A stretch of DNA of 64,000 nucleotides from Symsagittifera roscoffensis (GCF_963678635.1 NC_087071.1:11981088-12045087), one strand, 5' to 3'. Positions 32,201-43,289 are shown, numbered from the stretch's first letter. Notes: generated from the letters alone by a model not told the origin. Numbers and translations: made by a program.

Positions 32201-32770
32201 TGATTTAAATCAATTTAAAATCCTTTTAAGTTTGTAAAATGTACATTGTTAATCAATTTGGGTCAATCTTAAATCGAATCAAAATTAATTCAAACCGATC
32301 CAAAACCATTTTTCTCAGTGCCTGTTCAGTCTTGATGGCTGAAAATTAAAAAACAATTGTTGCAAAACAATAAATTTCAATAAAAGTTGCTCTGAATCTT
32401 CCGGTTCGACTGAGGGATTCGCGGTGATAATCGAACCCTCAATGGTGTCCTTGTTGTTCCTGTTCCGACACGCGAGCCTCAGAAGCCAGTCTAATGTCGT
32501 TGATACCCGCTATTCTTTTCCAGCAAAAATGTTCTCACGGCTTCCCTGATTGGTTCATCTCGGATGCTTCCCATCATGTTTTTGGTCGCTCGTTGATTCG
32601 AAGTTGACTCCATGATCATCTTCAATTTTCGTGAAATGTTAGTGTTAAGACAATAGTTGAAATAGAGATATACAATTTCGAGCATTTTGTTTAAAAGAAA
32701 ACATCTTTCCCAGTAGATTTGGTGAGCTTCCAACCAGCTCATCAGATGTTTTGGTTTTTATGTGTTTCTG
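29267..32770. other. Long AT-rich gene-less stretch
   Basis: No gene recognised. Three units of about 40 bp lie at 30189-30300 (TTTTTTCATACTAAAAT.GA then TAATTTTAATCAAC). A stretch at 32140-32310 is rich in GATTTAAATCAATTT-type motifs. Both A/T blocks end in CCATTTTT.TCAGTG. A minus-strand frame at 32742-32491, with RDEPIREAVRTFLLEKN, is somewhat balanced in composition but unassigned. Confidence 0.4.
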
Positions 32771-32777
32771 GTCAATT

Positions 32778-32873
32778 CATTTTCTATTCTCTTCTATTTA
32801 CATATATTCATTTATTATTTTACTATTCAATTTTTACATTCAAGTTTTCACTCCGTAACCTGAGCGAAATGTC
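32778..32873 (+). repeat. 5' LTR-like repeat of the gypsy element
   Basis: It matches 37983-38076 in order: TTTCTATTCT, TACTATTCAATTTT.ACATTC, AAGTTTTC.CT, CTGAG.GAAA.GTC. Both copies are about 95 bp. Confidence 0.65.
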
Positions 32874-33960
32874 ATGGCGTAGCCAACAGTTCCTGTGAAT
32901 GAAGACAGGACTGACCTACTTGGAATCCCTCCTTTCTGATCGGCTAAATCATCGGTTAACTCACTTTTATTTGGGAGACATCGGTGGGACAGTTATTCTC
33001 GGCCATAAGCTTGATTGACAACATTTCACCTGGGGAGGTGTTAGTCGCTCCAGCAACTTTAGTGGAAGAACCGTATCCTAAACCCGAAGCTCCGGGACCG
33101 TCAGAGGGGGATGCAATGAACAGAAGTCGTCAATTGAGATCTTCGAAACGCAGCCGCGAGTAGGCGAATGGACGTGTACAGTGGGAAGAGGAGATGTAAA
33201 TGTCCTCGGATAGGAGACGGTTGGTGTTTTCACGAGGCAGAAGTGCGTCTAAAATCCAGACTCTTTCTCTCGCTAGGTAAGGAGGGAAAGAAGAGGTTAA
33301 TAGATTCGTATCCACATTTGGACCTTAATTCATGCTCGTTCCTCGATTTTCACAAGAGTTGCGAAGATCTGTTCATGGCTGAGCGGTATTACACCGTTGA
33401 GCGGGTCAAGCTTTACAATACAATTTTTATGCAAGAGAAAAATTCGTTTTATTCCTTTTAAGCACGTCTCAGCGCACAAACTGCCTTATAAACTGGCCAT
33501 TAGAACAGGAAAACGCTACGCTCACAGAACTATTTATTGGTCGCATTAGGGACATTGATTTACAACGACAGTTGATCAAGGCGAGGGTTAACCTCGAAGA
33601 TACTTTACAACTTGTGTTAGAGAGTGAAAAAGGGGCCAAAACTTAAGAACAATTTCATAAACTTCTACCGCACAACCAATCGGCAACAACCGAAAAGTAA
33701 CTCCATGCGGAGTAAACAAGAATTTACATCCTCGGTACAGCAGTTCTGGAACTAATCAAACGTTATCCGAGGGGGAGGTCATAATCGGCCTAATCAACGC
33801 CCAAGTCAGTCAAAACCTTGTTACTTCTGTGGCAATCCGTTTTCACTTGACCATCGTCGGTCTTGTCCGGCCAGAGAGGCCACCCATGCAAAAAGAAGGT
33901 TTGTTTTGCTAACATTTGTAATACCACGAAGCGCCGAGTCAACATGGTACACTAAGACGA
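32874..33960 (+). pseudogene. Gypsy gag and Cys-His knuckle, broken
   Basis: The ATGGCG start is followed by an in-frame stop at codon 3, but the next residues (NEDRTDLLGIPPF) match the start of the gag at 61372. Further gag pieces occur in shifted frames at 33168-33461 and around 33500-33660 (LFIGRIRDID). A nucleocapsid knuckle CYFCGNP...H...C lies near 33819-33870. Confidence 0.75.
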
Positions 33961-34126
33961 ACAGCAATCGGATCAAAATTCTGATTTGATAGACGTAGGG
34001 AAAACAACGAACCGGATTACGGTATTATGGCGATTGATGTGGTGCAAGTCATCAATGTGGAACTTTTAAGGGCACAGGAAGGAATACCAGAAGCCTCAGT
34101 ATCCAATTGCGATCTGTAAATACCTT

Positions 34127-34393
34127 TTGGTGGTCACTGGCAGTCCAGTCTCATTTTTGAACAACAGAACAGCAGAAATATTTATGAGAAAGACACCGAA
34201 TGCTAAATTTGAGGACGTTTCGATGCAACCATTGGGATCATATATGTTCACTACAATAAAAAAAACCTATCAAGCAGTTTGGTTTTCTCGAAATCCCGAT
34301 CCCGATTGCGTCGCACGGATGGAAGATTGCAGGGGCTCGGTTCCTTGTGTCAGAAAACAAGACGCGCAACCTGTTGGGCTTAAATTTTCATGA
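34127..34393 (+). pseudogene. Gypsy aspartic protease, catalytic Asp lost
   Basis: The frame carries VVTGSPVSFLNNRTAEIFM. The sister element at 62241 has VDTGSPVSF at the same place, so here the catalytic Asp is Val. The rest of the retropepsin fold is present in part. Confidence 0.75.
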
Positions 34394-34429
34394 GAAGTTG
34401 GGGATCGAAACAGTTCAACGGAAACCGAT

Positions 34430-35340
34430 CGAACTGAACATACTTCCAAGTTTTGGAGAGACTATTTTGTAAACATGTACCCTGGAGTATTCAGTCAATT
34501 GTGGAGGTCAAAAAATCATAAGGTATTCACTAAGTTTAAAGACCCTTCAATCCTCGACAAGTTAAAGGCCGAAAACCTTCCATTCACATACAAGACTGGG
34601 TTACGCTGAAATGAAGCTATTAATCAGAGATAAGCACATTGAGAAATTAGATAAGTGTACAACGGATCGTTTCATTGCACCAATCGTGCTAACTGCGAAA
34701 AAAGACAGATAAATAAAAATAGCACTTAACGCAAAAACTTTGAACGCGCAAATTTGGAAGAAGAAATACCAGATGCCCAACCTGAATGAGTTGATCGATT
34801 CGGCGGCTCAAATCATCGCTAAGCACACGCCTGGTAAGGTGTGGCTTACCTCTCTTGAACCGAAGTATGATTTTAGCGAGCAACCTTTGTCCGATATAAC
34901 TAGTAGTCATTGTAATTCCAGCTTTTTGTGTGGAGAAGCAACCGGCTTGTATCGATTCAAAACCGGCTTCAATGGTTTGAAGGACATGCCCACAGAAGTT
35001 CAGACGTCGGTAGATTGCACACTTTAGGGGCTGGAAGGAGTCACTTGTTACTTAGACGATATCCTAGTGGTCACTAAAAAAGGGGTTCAGGACCAAAACA
35101 AGCTGGTCAAAAAAGTCATGTAAGGATTGGATTAAGAAGGATGGGTGTTGACACTAAGTAAATGTGAGTTCTCAGTAGTTGACAAACTTATCTGACTGGA
35201 GTATGAAATCGACGAATCCGGTTACGTACCGAAGTATTCAAAAATTGAGGCCATTAAGTCTCTTATGCCACCAAAAACGCTCAAACAACTGAGATCATTT
35301 AAGGGCAATCTAAATCATCTACAACACTTTATTTTCACAA
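34430..35340 (+). pseudogene. Gypsy reverse transcriptase, broken
   Basis: Recognisable blocks in order: FIAPIVLTAKKD, MPNLNELIDSAAQIIA, LYRFKTGFNGLKDMP, the YLDDILVVTKKG catalytic box, LSKCEFS, and LRSFKGNLNHLQ. The YxDD box is intact, but stops split the domain into several frames (34740-35027 is the longest). After LNHLQ a short repeat CAACGCTTCAT.TTTCACA (35325-35395) interrupts the frame. Confidence 0.85.
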
Positions 35341-35419
35341 TGTAACGCTTCATATTCACATCTACAACGCTTCATTTTCACAAACGCTTCATATATCAAG
35401 GCCACATCTCCACAAGACA

Positions 35420-35830
35420 AGTACACGGTTTCATTTTGCTCATCGTTAAAAGCGTGCAGTAAGAAATCATTTCTGTGGGGTGAAGAACAAAACGTAGCTT
35501 TTAGAAGTATCCTAGACCTTATGGCAATTTTTCCCAAACTCTACCATTATGATAATTCAAAAGCTTCTAGATCAAGTGTGACGCAAGTCATAGTGGGCTG
35601 GGAGCATGTTTAGAGCAAAAGGTGGAACCGAATGTTCGGGCCCCCATAGCTTTTGCTTTGAGATTTCCTAATTCAGCAGAAAGTAAATACAGCCCAAGTG
35701 AGTTAGAACTTTTGGCTAGTGTCTGGGCGTGCGAACGTTTCCGCACTTACCTACTTGGAAAAAGTAATGTGATTCTCAAGGATCATAAAACACTTAATGA
35801 AGGATTATTTATGCACTTAATGAAATCTTA
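35420..35830 (+). pseudogene. Gypsy RNase H, broken
   Basis: The frame at 35622-35831 reads RAPIAFALRFPNSAESKYSP then ELELLASVWACERFRTYLLG and VILKDHKTL. This is the typical E-x-E...A...W-x-ER-F-x-x-Y-L-x-G order of gypsy RNase H, where the first Glu is catalytic. The final Asp region (TDH) reads KDH. Confidence 0.8.
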
Positions 35831-35959
35831 ATAATCAAGACTTTCTCGGTGGGCGGATCGCCTCATTCCGTTCCATTACCAGGTTAAACAACCGTACCGG
35901 GAACATCTCTCGGTATTGTCAAAACACCCGACCTTTACAGCTCCCCTACCGCCATCTTA

Positions 35960-36560
35960 TAACGAGTTATTCGTCATTGAATCAACACAGGCCTTTATTA
36001 ATGCTTTAAGCTCAATCTATTTCTCTGGGCGGGCAAAAGTAGTGTCTGTGTGTAAAATTTCAGACCAACTGAATTTCAGTCAATCAAAACGTCTGGTAAT
36101 GTTTCAGACGAAATTGGTCGCCTTTTACTAACAACATTGACCAATCAACATATGTCACGTCTGACCAATCAGAGACCAGTAACCGATTGATATCGTCGAC
36201 ACTAGAGAGCGTCGGATTAACTGACCAAGACTGTATCCAATCACAGGATAAACTGTAAGTTTTTTACAACAGTTTATAGTCGCTAGAGTTCGCTAGATCA
36301 TGCTCTCGATGGCTTAATAATCACAGTTCAGTATGCAGAAGTTATGCTTCTCAAACTCGCCGTTAGAGGTCGACTGTTCATGCTCGAATTGGCTTGACCA
36401 CTCACAGTCCGTTATGCAAATAAGATACGGTAAACCTCATGTTTGCAAGAGAAATCATTCTATCCGACCTTACACCTCATCGTAAAGTCTTTCAATAAAT
36501 ACATCTCAAACAAATATCTCTAACCTCACTAAACGCACCTGCAAGAAGGCCAGATTAGGA
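35960..36560. repeat. Insertion with promoter-like sequence inside the gypsy element
   Basis: Between the RNase H tail and the integrase start lies about 550 bp that does not read as pol. It has three CCAAT-type boxes (GACCAATCAAC at about 36139, TGACCAATCAG at 36163, TCCAATCACAG at 36236). Two imperfect copies of a 75-bp block with CATGCTCGA.TTGGCTT follow (36280-36430), then CAATAAATA at 36494. It resembles a solo LTR or promoter of another element. Exact borders and a target-site duplication were not found. Confidence 0.5.
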
Positions 36561-36578
36561 CACTCCAAGGACCGCTTT

Positions 36579-37640
36579 GTGGTTGCTCGCGGACAGACTA
36601 CTCCAAAAAGACTGGCTCAACTTCTAGACAAATGCAGGAGGCAAAGATTGGCCAAGAAAAACCGACAACAAGCAATGGTCAACGTGGGGGTCCATGCTAT
36701 CAACGGTCACAAACCTCTCGTCACGCTGAAGAAGCGGCTTGTTGTTGGCCTCCCGGGCCTGATCGATGTCGATTTACTCGCAGAGCTCATTGGAAAGGAT
36801 CAGTTTCTGGGCACAATGCGGACGGCAATCATTAACAAGGATGTGCAATCTTTCAACAAGTTGGGGGCTTTTTTGGCACGAATGTGGCCAAAGGCAGCTG
36901 TAGCGAACAATTGCATCTTGATCGACAAAAAACTTGCGATACCGGAGCCTCTCAGGAGTGCAAATCTTGCCTGCCTTCATCGATCGCATCCAGGACAGGC
37001 AGCTATGATTGGCGCAATGCAAAAGGTGGCCCTTAATGAAACAGCCAATAGTCAATATCTCTGAGAAGTGTCCGGAATGTACTTCGTTTGGCGAGAACAT
37101 CAAACCTTCGAAAGCTAACTTTCGTTATGCTAAACCACGACCGCTGCTCTCAGCTCGTAATCAAGAAATTCAACTCGATTTTGCGGGCCCGTTAATTGAC
37201 GAAAGGGAAGGCAAAAATGTTTCCTAGTTGCGATAACTCGTTTTTCGAAATATCTTTCGATTATGCTAACTAAGACAAGTGCGAAAAAGAAAGTCAAGCT
37301 CCTAAAGTCTTATACTTGTAAACATATCCATGGTACCAGATTTGAAAGCGCTTTAGTTTGTGAGTTTTGTAAAAGTCGACACATAAAATATATCCTAATT
37401 TAATATATTCAAAATCGACGTTACAACAAATCATTGATGACATCAGGAAAACAAATCACGCCACATTAAAAAAATCTCCGTTCGAACTTCATTTTGGACG
37501 AAAATCTAACACGGAATTTTCGTTAGCACGCGGTAATGTTGTACATTTTCGTCCTTCAGCTCAAGGATTAGAGGGGAACTTCCTCACTACAGAACAACGG
37601 ACAAGCCAGGACTACAGCAGGAACAGGGCAAAAATCGTGC
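36579..37640 (+). pseudogene. Gypsy integrase, broken
   Basis: The frame 36579-37064 leads into the zinc-binding HHCC domain (LHRSHPGQAAMIGAM). The Cys pair KCPEC is in the next frame (37009-37227), followed by IQLDFAGPL, the first catalytic Asp of the rve core. The C-terminal part FELHFGRKSNTEFS lies near 37480-37520, then TSQDYSRNRAKIVP. The core region between 37230 and 37440 is damaged. Confidence 0.85.
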
Positions 37641-37982
37641 CATGAGGAGTCGCCAATAGTCCGACATACCTTACAAATTCAATCTCTTTGGTGTGGGCGA
37701 CAGAATCGCAGAAAGTCAACCCTATAAAGCTCCGGAAAGACTCGCTAAGGCGGCTAATACCTGAAACAAACTGAAGCGCAATGTACAACCTCAGCAGGGA
37801 AAAGGGCTTCTTCGTGAATTAGCCTCCCGAAATAGTGACTTTGCAAACTCGCTAAAATCCGGGATCACGTAAGGTACACTCCGCTTTTTTGATCATGTCG
37901 GGAACCCGCCTGTGCCCGTTTTGTCGCATTCTCAGAAAAGTTCTCAATGAATTCATTCAATTCTGGAAACTCTAAATCTACT

Positions 37983-38076
37983 TTTTCTTTTCTATTCTAT
38001 TTTTATATGTTCATTTGTTAATTTACTATTCAATTTTCACATTCAAGTTTTCCCTTCCCAATCTGAGTGAAACGTC
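37983..38076 (+). repeat. 3' LTR-like repeat of the gypsy element
   Basis: Partner of 32778-32873; ends ATCTGAGTGAAACGTCC. Mismatches are frequent, so the insertion is old. Confidence 0.65.
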
Positions 38077-38080
38077 CCAA

Positions 38081-39400
38081 TCAAAAAAAAGTTGTGTTTG
38101 GGGGGGAGTAATTGAGATCTACGTGATCTTTTCTTGTAAATTAAGTGATCAAATATTTTTGGGACAAAAATTGTCTGTAATCAGCTATGTCTCCTTTTTT
38201 TTCTCAGAAAACTTTCACTAAAAACTCCTCTTAACTGACCTCAAATTCATTCAAGCAATGCAAAACGGGTGCAACTTAGAAAAAGCTGCAGTTTTAAAGA
38301 GGGTTCTCATGTCTTAATTTGGGTTTGAATGAAGGAAATTATCTTTTTTCTACATTGTTTGGTGCAATATGGGTCCCCACATCTCAAGCTGTCGAGCCAA
38401 TGTAATTCGGTAAGCAAATGATTTTACGATAAATCGGAAAATTTTACCTCCTCTTTGATATAAAGAACCTGTATTAACACCCCTAGATTTCTGCTAGATC
38501 ATTTTCTGCCCTGGCGGTTGATCATAATAATTTTTAGTTCGCGTGGGGACGATTCCTTGGGAAGACGATCGAGATATGTATCAACTAGCGGTGAAATCTG
38601 AACGAAAACAACCAAAGTGAGAACCTCCTAAATACAATAGAAAGGTTAAAACTCTTAAATCTAAAACCTATTTATTAAGTCTCAATTCCTTAAACGGACC
38701 CTTGTTGAACGGGATCCATGTTTGCTCCTTAAAAATACATCTGTCTTGAACGTACAAAGTTTGAACAAAACATATGGTGCGGTAACTTTACCAAAGATCA
38801 TGCCAAAAGCGTACTAATCAATCAAATACTATATTTAATTGTAAAGTTGCCGAAAAAAAAGAATCACATTGAAAACAAGTAGTAAGTAGAACCACATTAA
38901 GTGAATGTGAACATTGAGTGAACGTGAGTGAACGTGAAAAAGAGTTAAGACGTTATAAACTCAAGAAAAAACCAGCCAATACGAAAAGTCTATTCAATGT
39001 TTTAATTAATTGATTAAATAACGCTTACTGTTTAAATCGCGCAAATTAGCTTACTGTATTTAGATTTCAAATTTAAACCATAATTATTCTGTAGCTACGC
39101 AACACTATAAATAAATACCGTGTGAAAAAGTTTTTGACCTCAGTTTTGAATAGAAATTTCCTCTCATATTATTTGAAATCTGAACTAAATGAAAAACAAA
39201 TAACTCAATTGCAGTTCTATTTTTTAAGCATTCTTATTTTGGAAAAAATGCATAAGATAAATTATTATTTCTGGAAATGATTTGTTTTATGACTGAGAAC
39301 AACCAATAGTAAAATTTCGTTTTGTTTTCTCCGAAGCAGTTTGAACTTCTTTATATTTCAAAAATAAATTGCTTAACTTTTTGAAAATTTTTCAATGCCA
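38081..39400. other. Intergenic stretch before the RING gene
   Basis: AT-rich with no recognised gene. A short repeat GTGAGTGAACGTGA occurs near 38920. A candidate acceptor GCAACCTAG ends at 39408, just before the RING exon ATG, so a 5'UTR intron is possible. Confidence 0.4.
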
Positions 39401-39422
39401 GCAACCTAGAAAACTTAGATTA

Positions 39423-39702
39423 ATGGGAGCCGCGGCGAGTTCCAAAGTAGGCGTAATCCACTCGACCGACCCTCAGTTGTGGTGCAGTCAATGCATGCAG
39501 AAGTTCGTAGACCCCCGCAGACTTCCCTGTGGTCATTTGGTTTGTGGACCAGAATCCCCCCAACGCTGTGCAAATCGGGTTTTGGGTTTGCCTAGCAGAA
39601 AATGCCCAGTCAAAAGATGTCAAATGCCAGTTGAAGTTACAGTTCAGCTAGAAGATCTCCAGGTTCCGGATATTCGAGGAGATGAGGCTTTTTTAAGCGA
39701 AG
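39423..39702 (+). CDS. N-myristoylated RING/coiled-coil protein, exon 1 (RING)
   Basis: The first ATG gives MGAAASSK, a textbook N-myristoylation start (MG-x3-S). Residues 21-66 form an atypical RING with C21-x2-C24-x11-C36-x-H38-x2-C41-x7-C49-x11-C61-x4-C66; PCGH and KCPVKRC are the clearest parts. RING proteins are E3 ubiquitin ligases that recruit E2 enzymes. If unspliced the frame runs to a stop at 39752 (110 residues). A weak donor GAAG|GTTTTA at 39703 ends in phase 1 and fits exon 2, so I end the exon there. Membrane attachment through myristate is inferred. The gene continues at 40092, 40345 and 42696. Confidence 0.75.
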
Positions 39703-39806
39703 GTTTTAAAAAATATATGAGAGATGGGTCATTCACTTCAAACTCAGGCTAGTTCAATTTGGTTTTTGCTCTAAGATGATGGTGAAATGCAGGTATAAAT
39801 CCTATG

Positions 39807-39870
39807 TTCCCCGGGTCGAGGTCCCAGACTCATTTCCAGACTTAAAAAGTCGCGCGCTTCCTGATCCAGA
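39807..39870 (+). repeat. Single end of the CCCGGGTCGAGGTCC repeat
   Basis: CCCCGGGTCGAGGTCCC followed by GACTTAAAAAGTCGCGCGCTTCC matches the end of the element at 53543-53812. It lies in the presumed intron 1 of the RING gene. Confidence 0.7.
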
Positions 39871-40091
39871 CCAAAACTCAATAGCAGCGCCGTTTTTTTA
39901 ATGTCATTTTTATGGATTCATTAGTAATATGTCTTTGTTTCTTTTCCAAAGAAAAGCGTTTAAAGCGTATGTTTATTCAAGCTTGACAACAATTTGTTTG
40001 TTTCAGTTCTTGCAAAGTCTCTTGAAACAAATCTTAGTTAAACAGGATTGTAAACGTATGTCGAGATAAAAATTTGTTTTTTTTTCTCAAG

Positions 40092-40196
40092 TCGGATCAT
40101 CGGCAGAAAGAGGACCGGGGCCTAGCAGACTCACAGACAACCCCAAAGTACACCACCACACACTGCCAAAATGCGACACCACATCCAGAACCACAG
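40092..40196 (+). CDS. RING/coiled-coil protein, exon 2
   Basis: The acceptor TTTTTTCTCAAG and donor CCACAG|GTTAGA enclose 105 bases. In phase 1 to 1 they read VGSSAERGPGPSRLTDNPKV then HHHTLPKCDTTSRTTG. The stretch is GC-richer than the flanks and keeps the frame between exons 1 and 3. It is a Ser/Pro/His-rich linker with no domain. Confidence 0.6.
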
Positions 40197-40344
40197 GTTA
40201 GATAAATTACTCCATTATTGAGGGCCAGTTACAATGAAAGCACAAGTACTGCTGAAGACGACTAGCAACACTTTTTGACAGGAAGTAAATTCGCTCAGTA
40301 TCTTTTAATAAATACAAAGTAAAGTTTTAAATGGACGTTTCTAG

Positions 40345-40525
40345 AACTCTGTTGGGACATGGATGACATGGATGAAATGGAAGATGAGGAAGCATCGCAG
40401 AGTGTGTTTCGAAAGAGCATGGAGCAAATTTGGAATAAGAGTCAAACGACTCCCGGTCTTCCGACAGACACGGAGAAACACGCTGAAAGGGAGAAGAATA
40501 AACTGCTATGGGAGTCGGCGTCTAA
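40345..40525 (+). CDS. RING/coiled-coil protein, exon 3
   Basis: From CGTTTCTAG to TCTAA|GTAAGT, 181 bases, phase 1 to 2. It encodes ELCWDMDDMDEMEDEEASQS followed by FRKSMEQIWNKSQTTPG and ends LLWESASN. An acidic start leads into a charged helix that probably opens the coiled coil. Phases agree on both sides. Confidence 0.7.
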
Positions 40526-42695
40526 GTAAGTTAACATTGATAAAAGCATTTGCTACAATGAATTAACCAAAAGTTTTTAGTAAAAAATGCTTACCTCCCC
40601 TCGTTTACCATACCCACGTGGGATTGTGCATGTAAGCGTGATTGAGGGTGTAAAAATGGAGGAGGTGGGGTTCCATCAACTGAGCGATCTCATTTGGACT
40701 AAGGAGTTTAAGTGAGAATCAGCAAAAATTGAGAAACCGAACTTAAATAATAAGAAAAAAACTTTGAACAGAGAAATTGAAAACAAGATAAAGGTTTCCT
40801 AAGCCGAAGTAAATGTCACCTTATCTAATGCAACCTCTGTTAAACAAAAACATGGTGATCAAAAAAGTGTTCTTAGGTATATCTATCTTCTTGGAACAAA
40901 TATCGAGCCGAACAAACATCGCGCCCAAAAAACTAACTTCACGGTCAGTCAAATATGTGTTTTAAAAAAATGTAAAAGTAGTAACGCCTCTTTGGTAATG
41001 CGTCTCAATCTGAATTGGCAATTGGACGATAAAATTCGAAAGACTGTTTTATACAGAGGGGCAGTTCCATTGTTTAATTCAATGGCTTTTTACAAACTCG
41101 ACCTTGCCTGTTTCTCGTTGTTTTGCATAAATAGTGAGTTATTGAACTAGAGACGTAACAATAGAGAAAAGGAGCAATGATAGAAAAGTTATTCAAGGAG
41201 GAGGTATGGGGGCAGGGGCGGATCTAGGATTTTCTCGAGGGGGGGGGGGGGGGCGGATTTTCAAAAAAATTTCGACGACCTTTTTTATTTTTTAGGTCGA
41301 CCAAAGGCGCGCGCTCCCCCCTCAAAATTGCCTTTAGAAAATTTTTAGGGTTGGTCGGCCAAAAATTGATTTCTTAAAAAGTATCAAAGGGGGGACCCTT
41401 TGGGTCGGCAGGGGGTCGAATCCCTGAAGGATGGGGGCGTCAGCCCCCCCCCCCCCGCCCCCCCCCCTTCCTCCTAAATCCGCCCCTGTATGGGGGCGTT
41501 TTTTAGATAGAAAAATTTGAAAGTCTTAGCATGCACATTTTTGTTTTATTTTATTTTTCTTTCACATAAATTTCAACATTTCTCATTTTTTCCACTTGAA
41601 AATGATTTCTCCAAATTCATTCATATTCTTGAAACCTTGACGCATATTGAGTTTTGTTGGCGCAAACTTGTTTCATATTTTTTCCTTTCCTTGCTGTATT
41701 TGATGCTTGATCGTAAAATTACAATTAAAAATCGCATTATTCAATGCCTTGGGGTTAGACTTTCCCTCTAATTATACAATAGAATGATATATGAGTTTCT
41801 TTACAACTTAGAAAAGGGAGCCAAAAAAAATTGGGATCACTACGATAAACTAAGAATGCGGGTCAAACATTTCAATATATAGAATTTATGTAAAAAAACT
41901 GTCGAGCATATTCTTTAGGAGATTAGGAGTTCCGTACTTTTTTCGTTGCAGACACAAAGTATTTGATAGTTGATGATTGATGAAGGACCTTTAAGAAAAA
42001 AATTAGAACAAGCCTGTGATACCTTTTGTAAGACAAGCGTTTTCTGATGACAGCATCAATTTTTTCAAACAAATTCAGCCAAAATTTTTATGAAAGAAAA
42101 GTATTATGAATAGAGCCACCATAATTCAAAATGATACAAAATGATGCGTACAAAATACTTGGGTTATTATGCACTTTCAAATGTCATTTTTACAAAATGT
42201 TTTAAAGCTACCTTGATTGAATTCTTTATCTGAAATATGTGAGCAGCAAACAACATAACTTAATGAATGGCTTCATCGGATTGTTTTTTTTTAATTTACC
42301 CAATGGTTTTATCACAAGGGTATCAAAATGATAAAACCATTGTGTTAGTTTTCAGAATTACCGGAATAAAAAAAAACATTTTCGGTCATCATTTTTAATC
42401 ACAGAGTCAGTTATGTACAAATGTACACAAAACTTAAGAGAAAAAAACTATTTTTATTGCATTGATTGGTTTCCTTAAGGGAACTTTATAAATATCCTTT
42501 TGTCAATATCAATTCGTAATGCTGTGTCTAACATTTATTGAATAGCCAGTAATGAGTAATCAGTTATAAAAAAGCAACCAGTTAGAAAAAATTAAAAGTT
42601 AGTTGTTCAAGCTTCAAAATTTATTAAACCATTTTATCAGTAGAATGAAATTTCATATACCAATCCCACTGACTCTAATGCTGGTTCTGTTTCAG
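40526..42695. other. Intron 3 of the RING/coiled-coil gene
   Basis: This 2.2-kb intron carries the hAT-type MITE at 41213-41488 and is otherwise AT-rich. The inverted pair CCAATGGTTTTATCA near 42299 and 42331 can form a short hairpin. No other exon is recognised. Confidence 0.5.
41213..41488. mobile_element. hAT-type MITE with CAGGGGCGGATC ends
   Basis: It begins CAGGGGCGGATCTAGGAT and ends CCTAAATCCGCCCCTG, imperfect inverted repeats of about 16 bp. It is flanked on both sides by TATGGGGG (41205-41212 and 41489-41496), an 8-bp target-site duplication as hAT elements make. The interior has G and C homopolymers and no ORF. CAGGGGCGGAT ends are common in animal hAT MITEs. Confidence 0.95.
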
Positions 42696-43248
42696 TAAAA
42701 AAGAGCCCGAGGCGCGGTTTGACGACTACAGGTCGATGGAAAAACGCCACGCAGAGGAACTGGTGAAGCTTAATGATCTAAAGTTGAAGTTAGATCTGCA
42801 AAATCAACAATTTCAGTCTAAGCAATATACTTTTAATACTGCAAAAGACGAAGAAGTTGCTAAAAAACAAGAAGCTTTCGGAAAGAAAACAGAAGATCAA
42901 GAAAAATTGCTCAGTGAACAAGGCAGCTTAACACTTTTGCAGAAAAAAATCGAACAATTGGAAGAAGAACTGAAAAACGCAAAGCAAAAATATGAACGTG
43001 AGAAATTAGAATGTGAGTCTTCTTCTTTTTCGTATCAATTGCTAAGTCTGCCTCAAGCTCAGCAGCATCAGAGAGCTCTTGAAAACAAAATTAGTGAAAT
43101 GCGAGCAGCGACTGAAGACAGCTTGATGACAAACAAACTGGCTGAATTGTCCAAGAACAAAGAAAGTGTTGTCAGCACGGCGAACTTACGAAAGGATTGT
43201 GAGTATTGTCTTGATTCTTGTTTGAGAAAACAAAACAAGCAAAATTAA
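42696..43248 (+). CDS. RING/coiled-coil protein, exon 4 (coiled coil)
   Basis: After TGTTTCAG the T completes the codon left by exon 3, and the frame reads KKEPEARFDDYRSMEKRHAE. A long Lys/Glu/Gln/Leu-rich heptad region follows (for example LLQKKIEQLEEELKNAKQ). It is a strong coiled coil of about 160 residues, probably for oligomerisation. The frame ends at a TAA at 43246. A consensus donor GGATT|GTGAGT at 43199 suggests the exon may splice before that stop, but joining in phase 1 to the next acceptors seen (after 43260 or 43340) would create a stop. I therefore leave the end at the stop, as the simplest reading. Confidence 0.75.
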
Positions 43249-43285
43249 GCCATTTTTGAGAAAACGAAGCTAGCAAAGTTAAGCC
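43221..43285 (+). repeat. 34-bp tandem duplication at the end of the coiled-coil gene
   Basis: TTTGAGAAAAC.AA.C.AGC then AAA.TTAAGCC occurs at 43221-43251 and again at 43255-43285. The first copy supplies the stop codon of the coiled-coil frame; the second lies just beyond it. Confidence 0.8.
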
Positions 43286-43289
43286 GAGT

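Larger units (their letters stand above)
32770..38080 (+). mobile_element. Full-length inactivated Ty3/gypsy retrotransposon
   Basis: In order: a short LTR-like repeat (32778-32873), gag, a Cys-His knuckle, protease, reverse transcriptase, RNase H and integrase, then the matching LTR-like repeat (37983-38076). Protease-RT-RH-IN order defines Ty3/gypsy elements. Stops and frameshifts lie in every domain. An insertion of about 550 bp sits between RNase H and integrase. Gag starts almost directly after the 5' repeat, leaving no room for a primer-binding site, so the true LTR borders may differ. Confidence 0.88.

Noticed and set aside
43013-43065. Possible 50-bp mini-intron in the coiled-coil exon (GTGAGT...CTCAG)
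   Set aside because: Neither 50 nor 53 bases is a multiple of three, and the coiled-coil frame continues unchanged through it.
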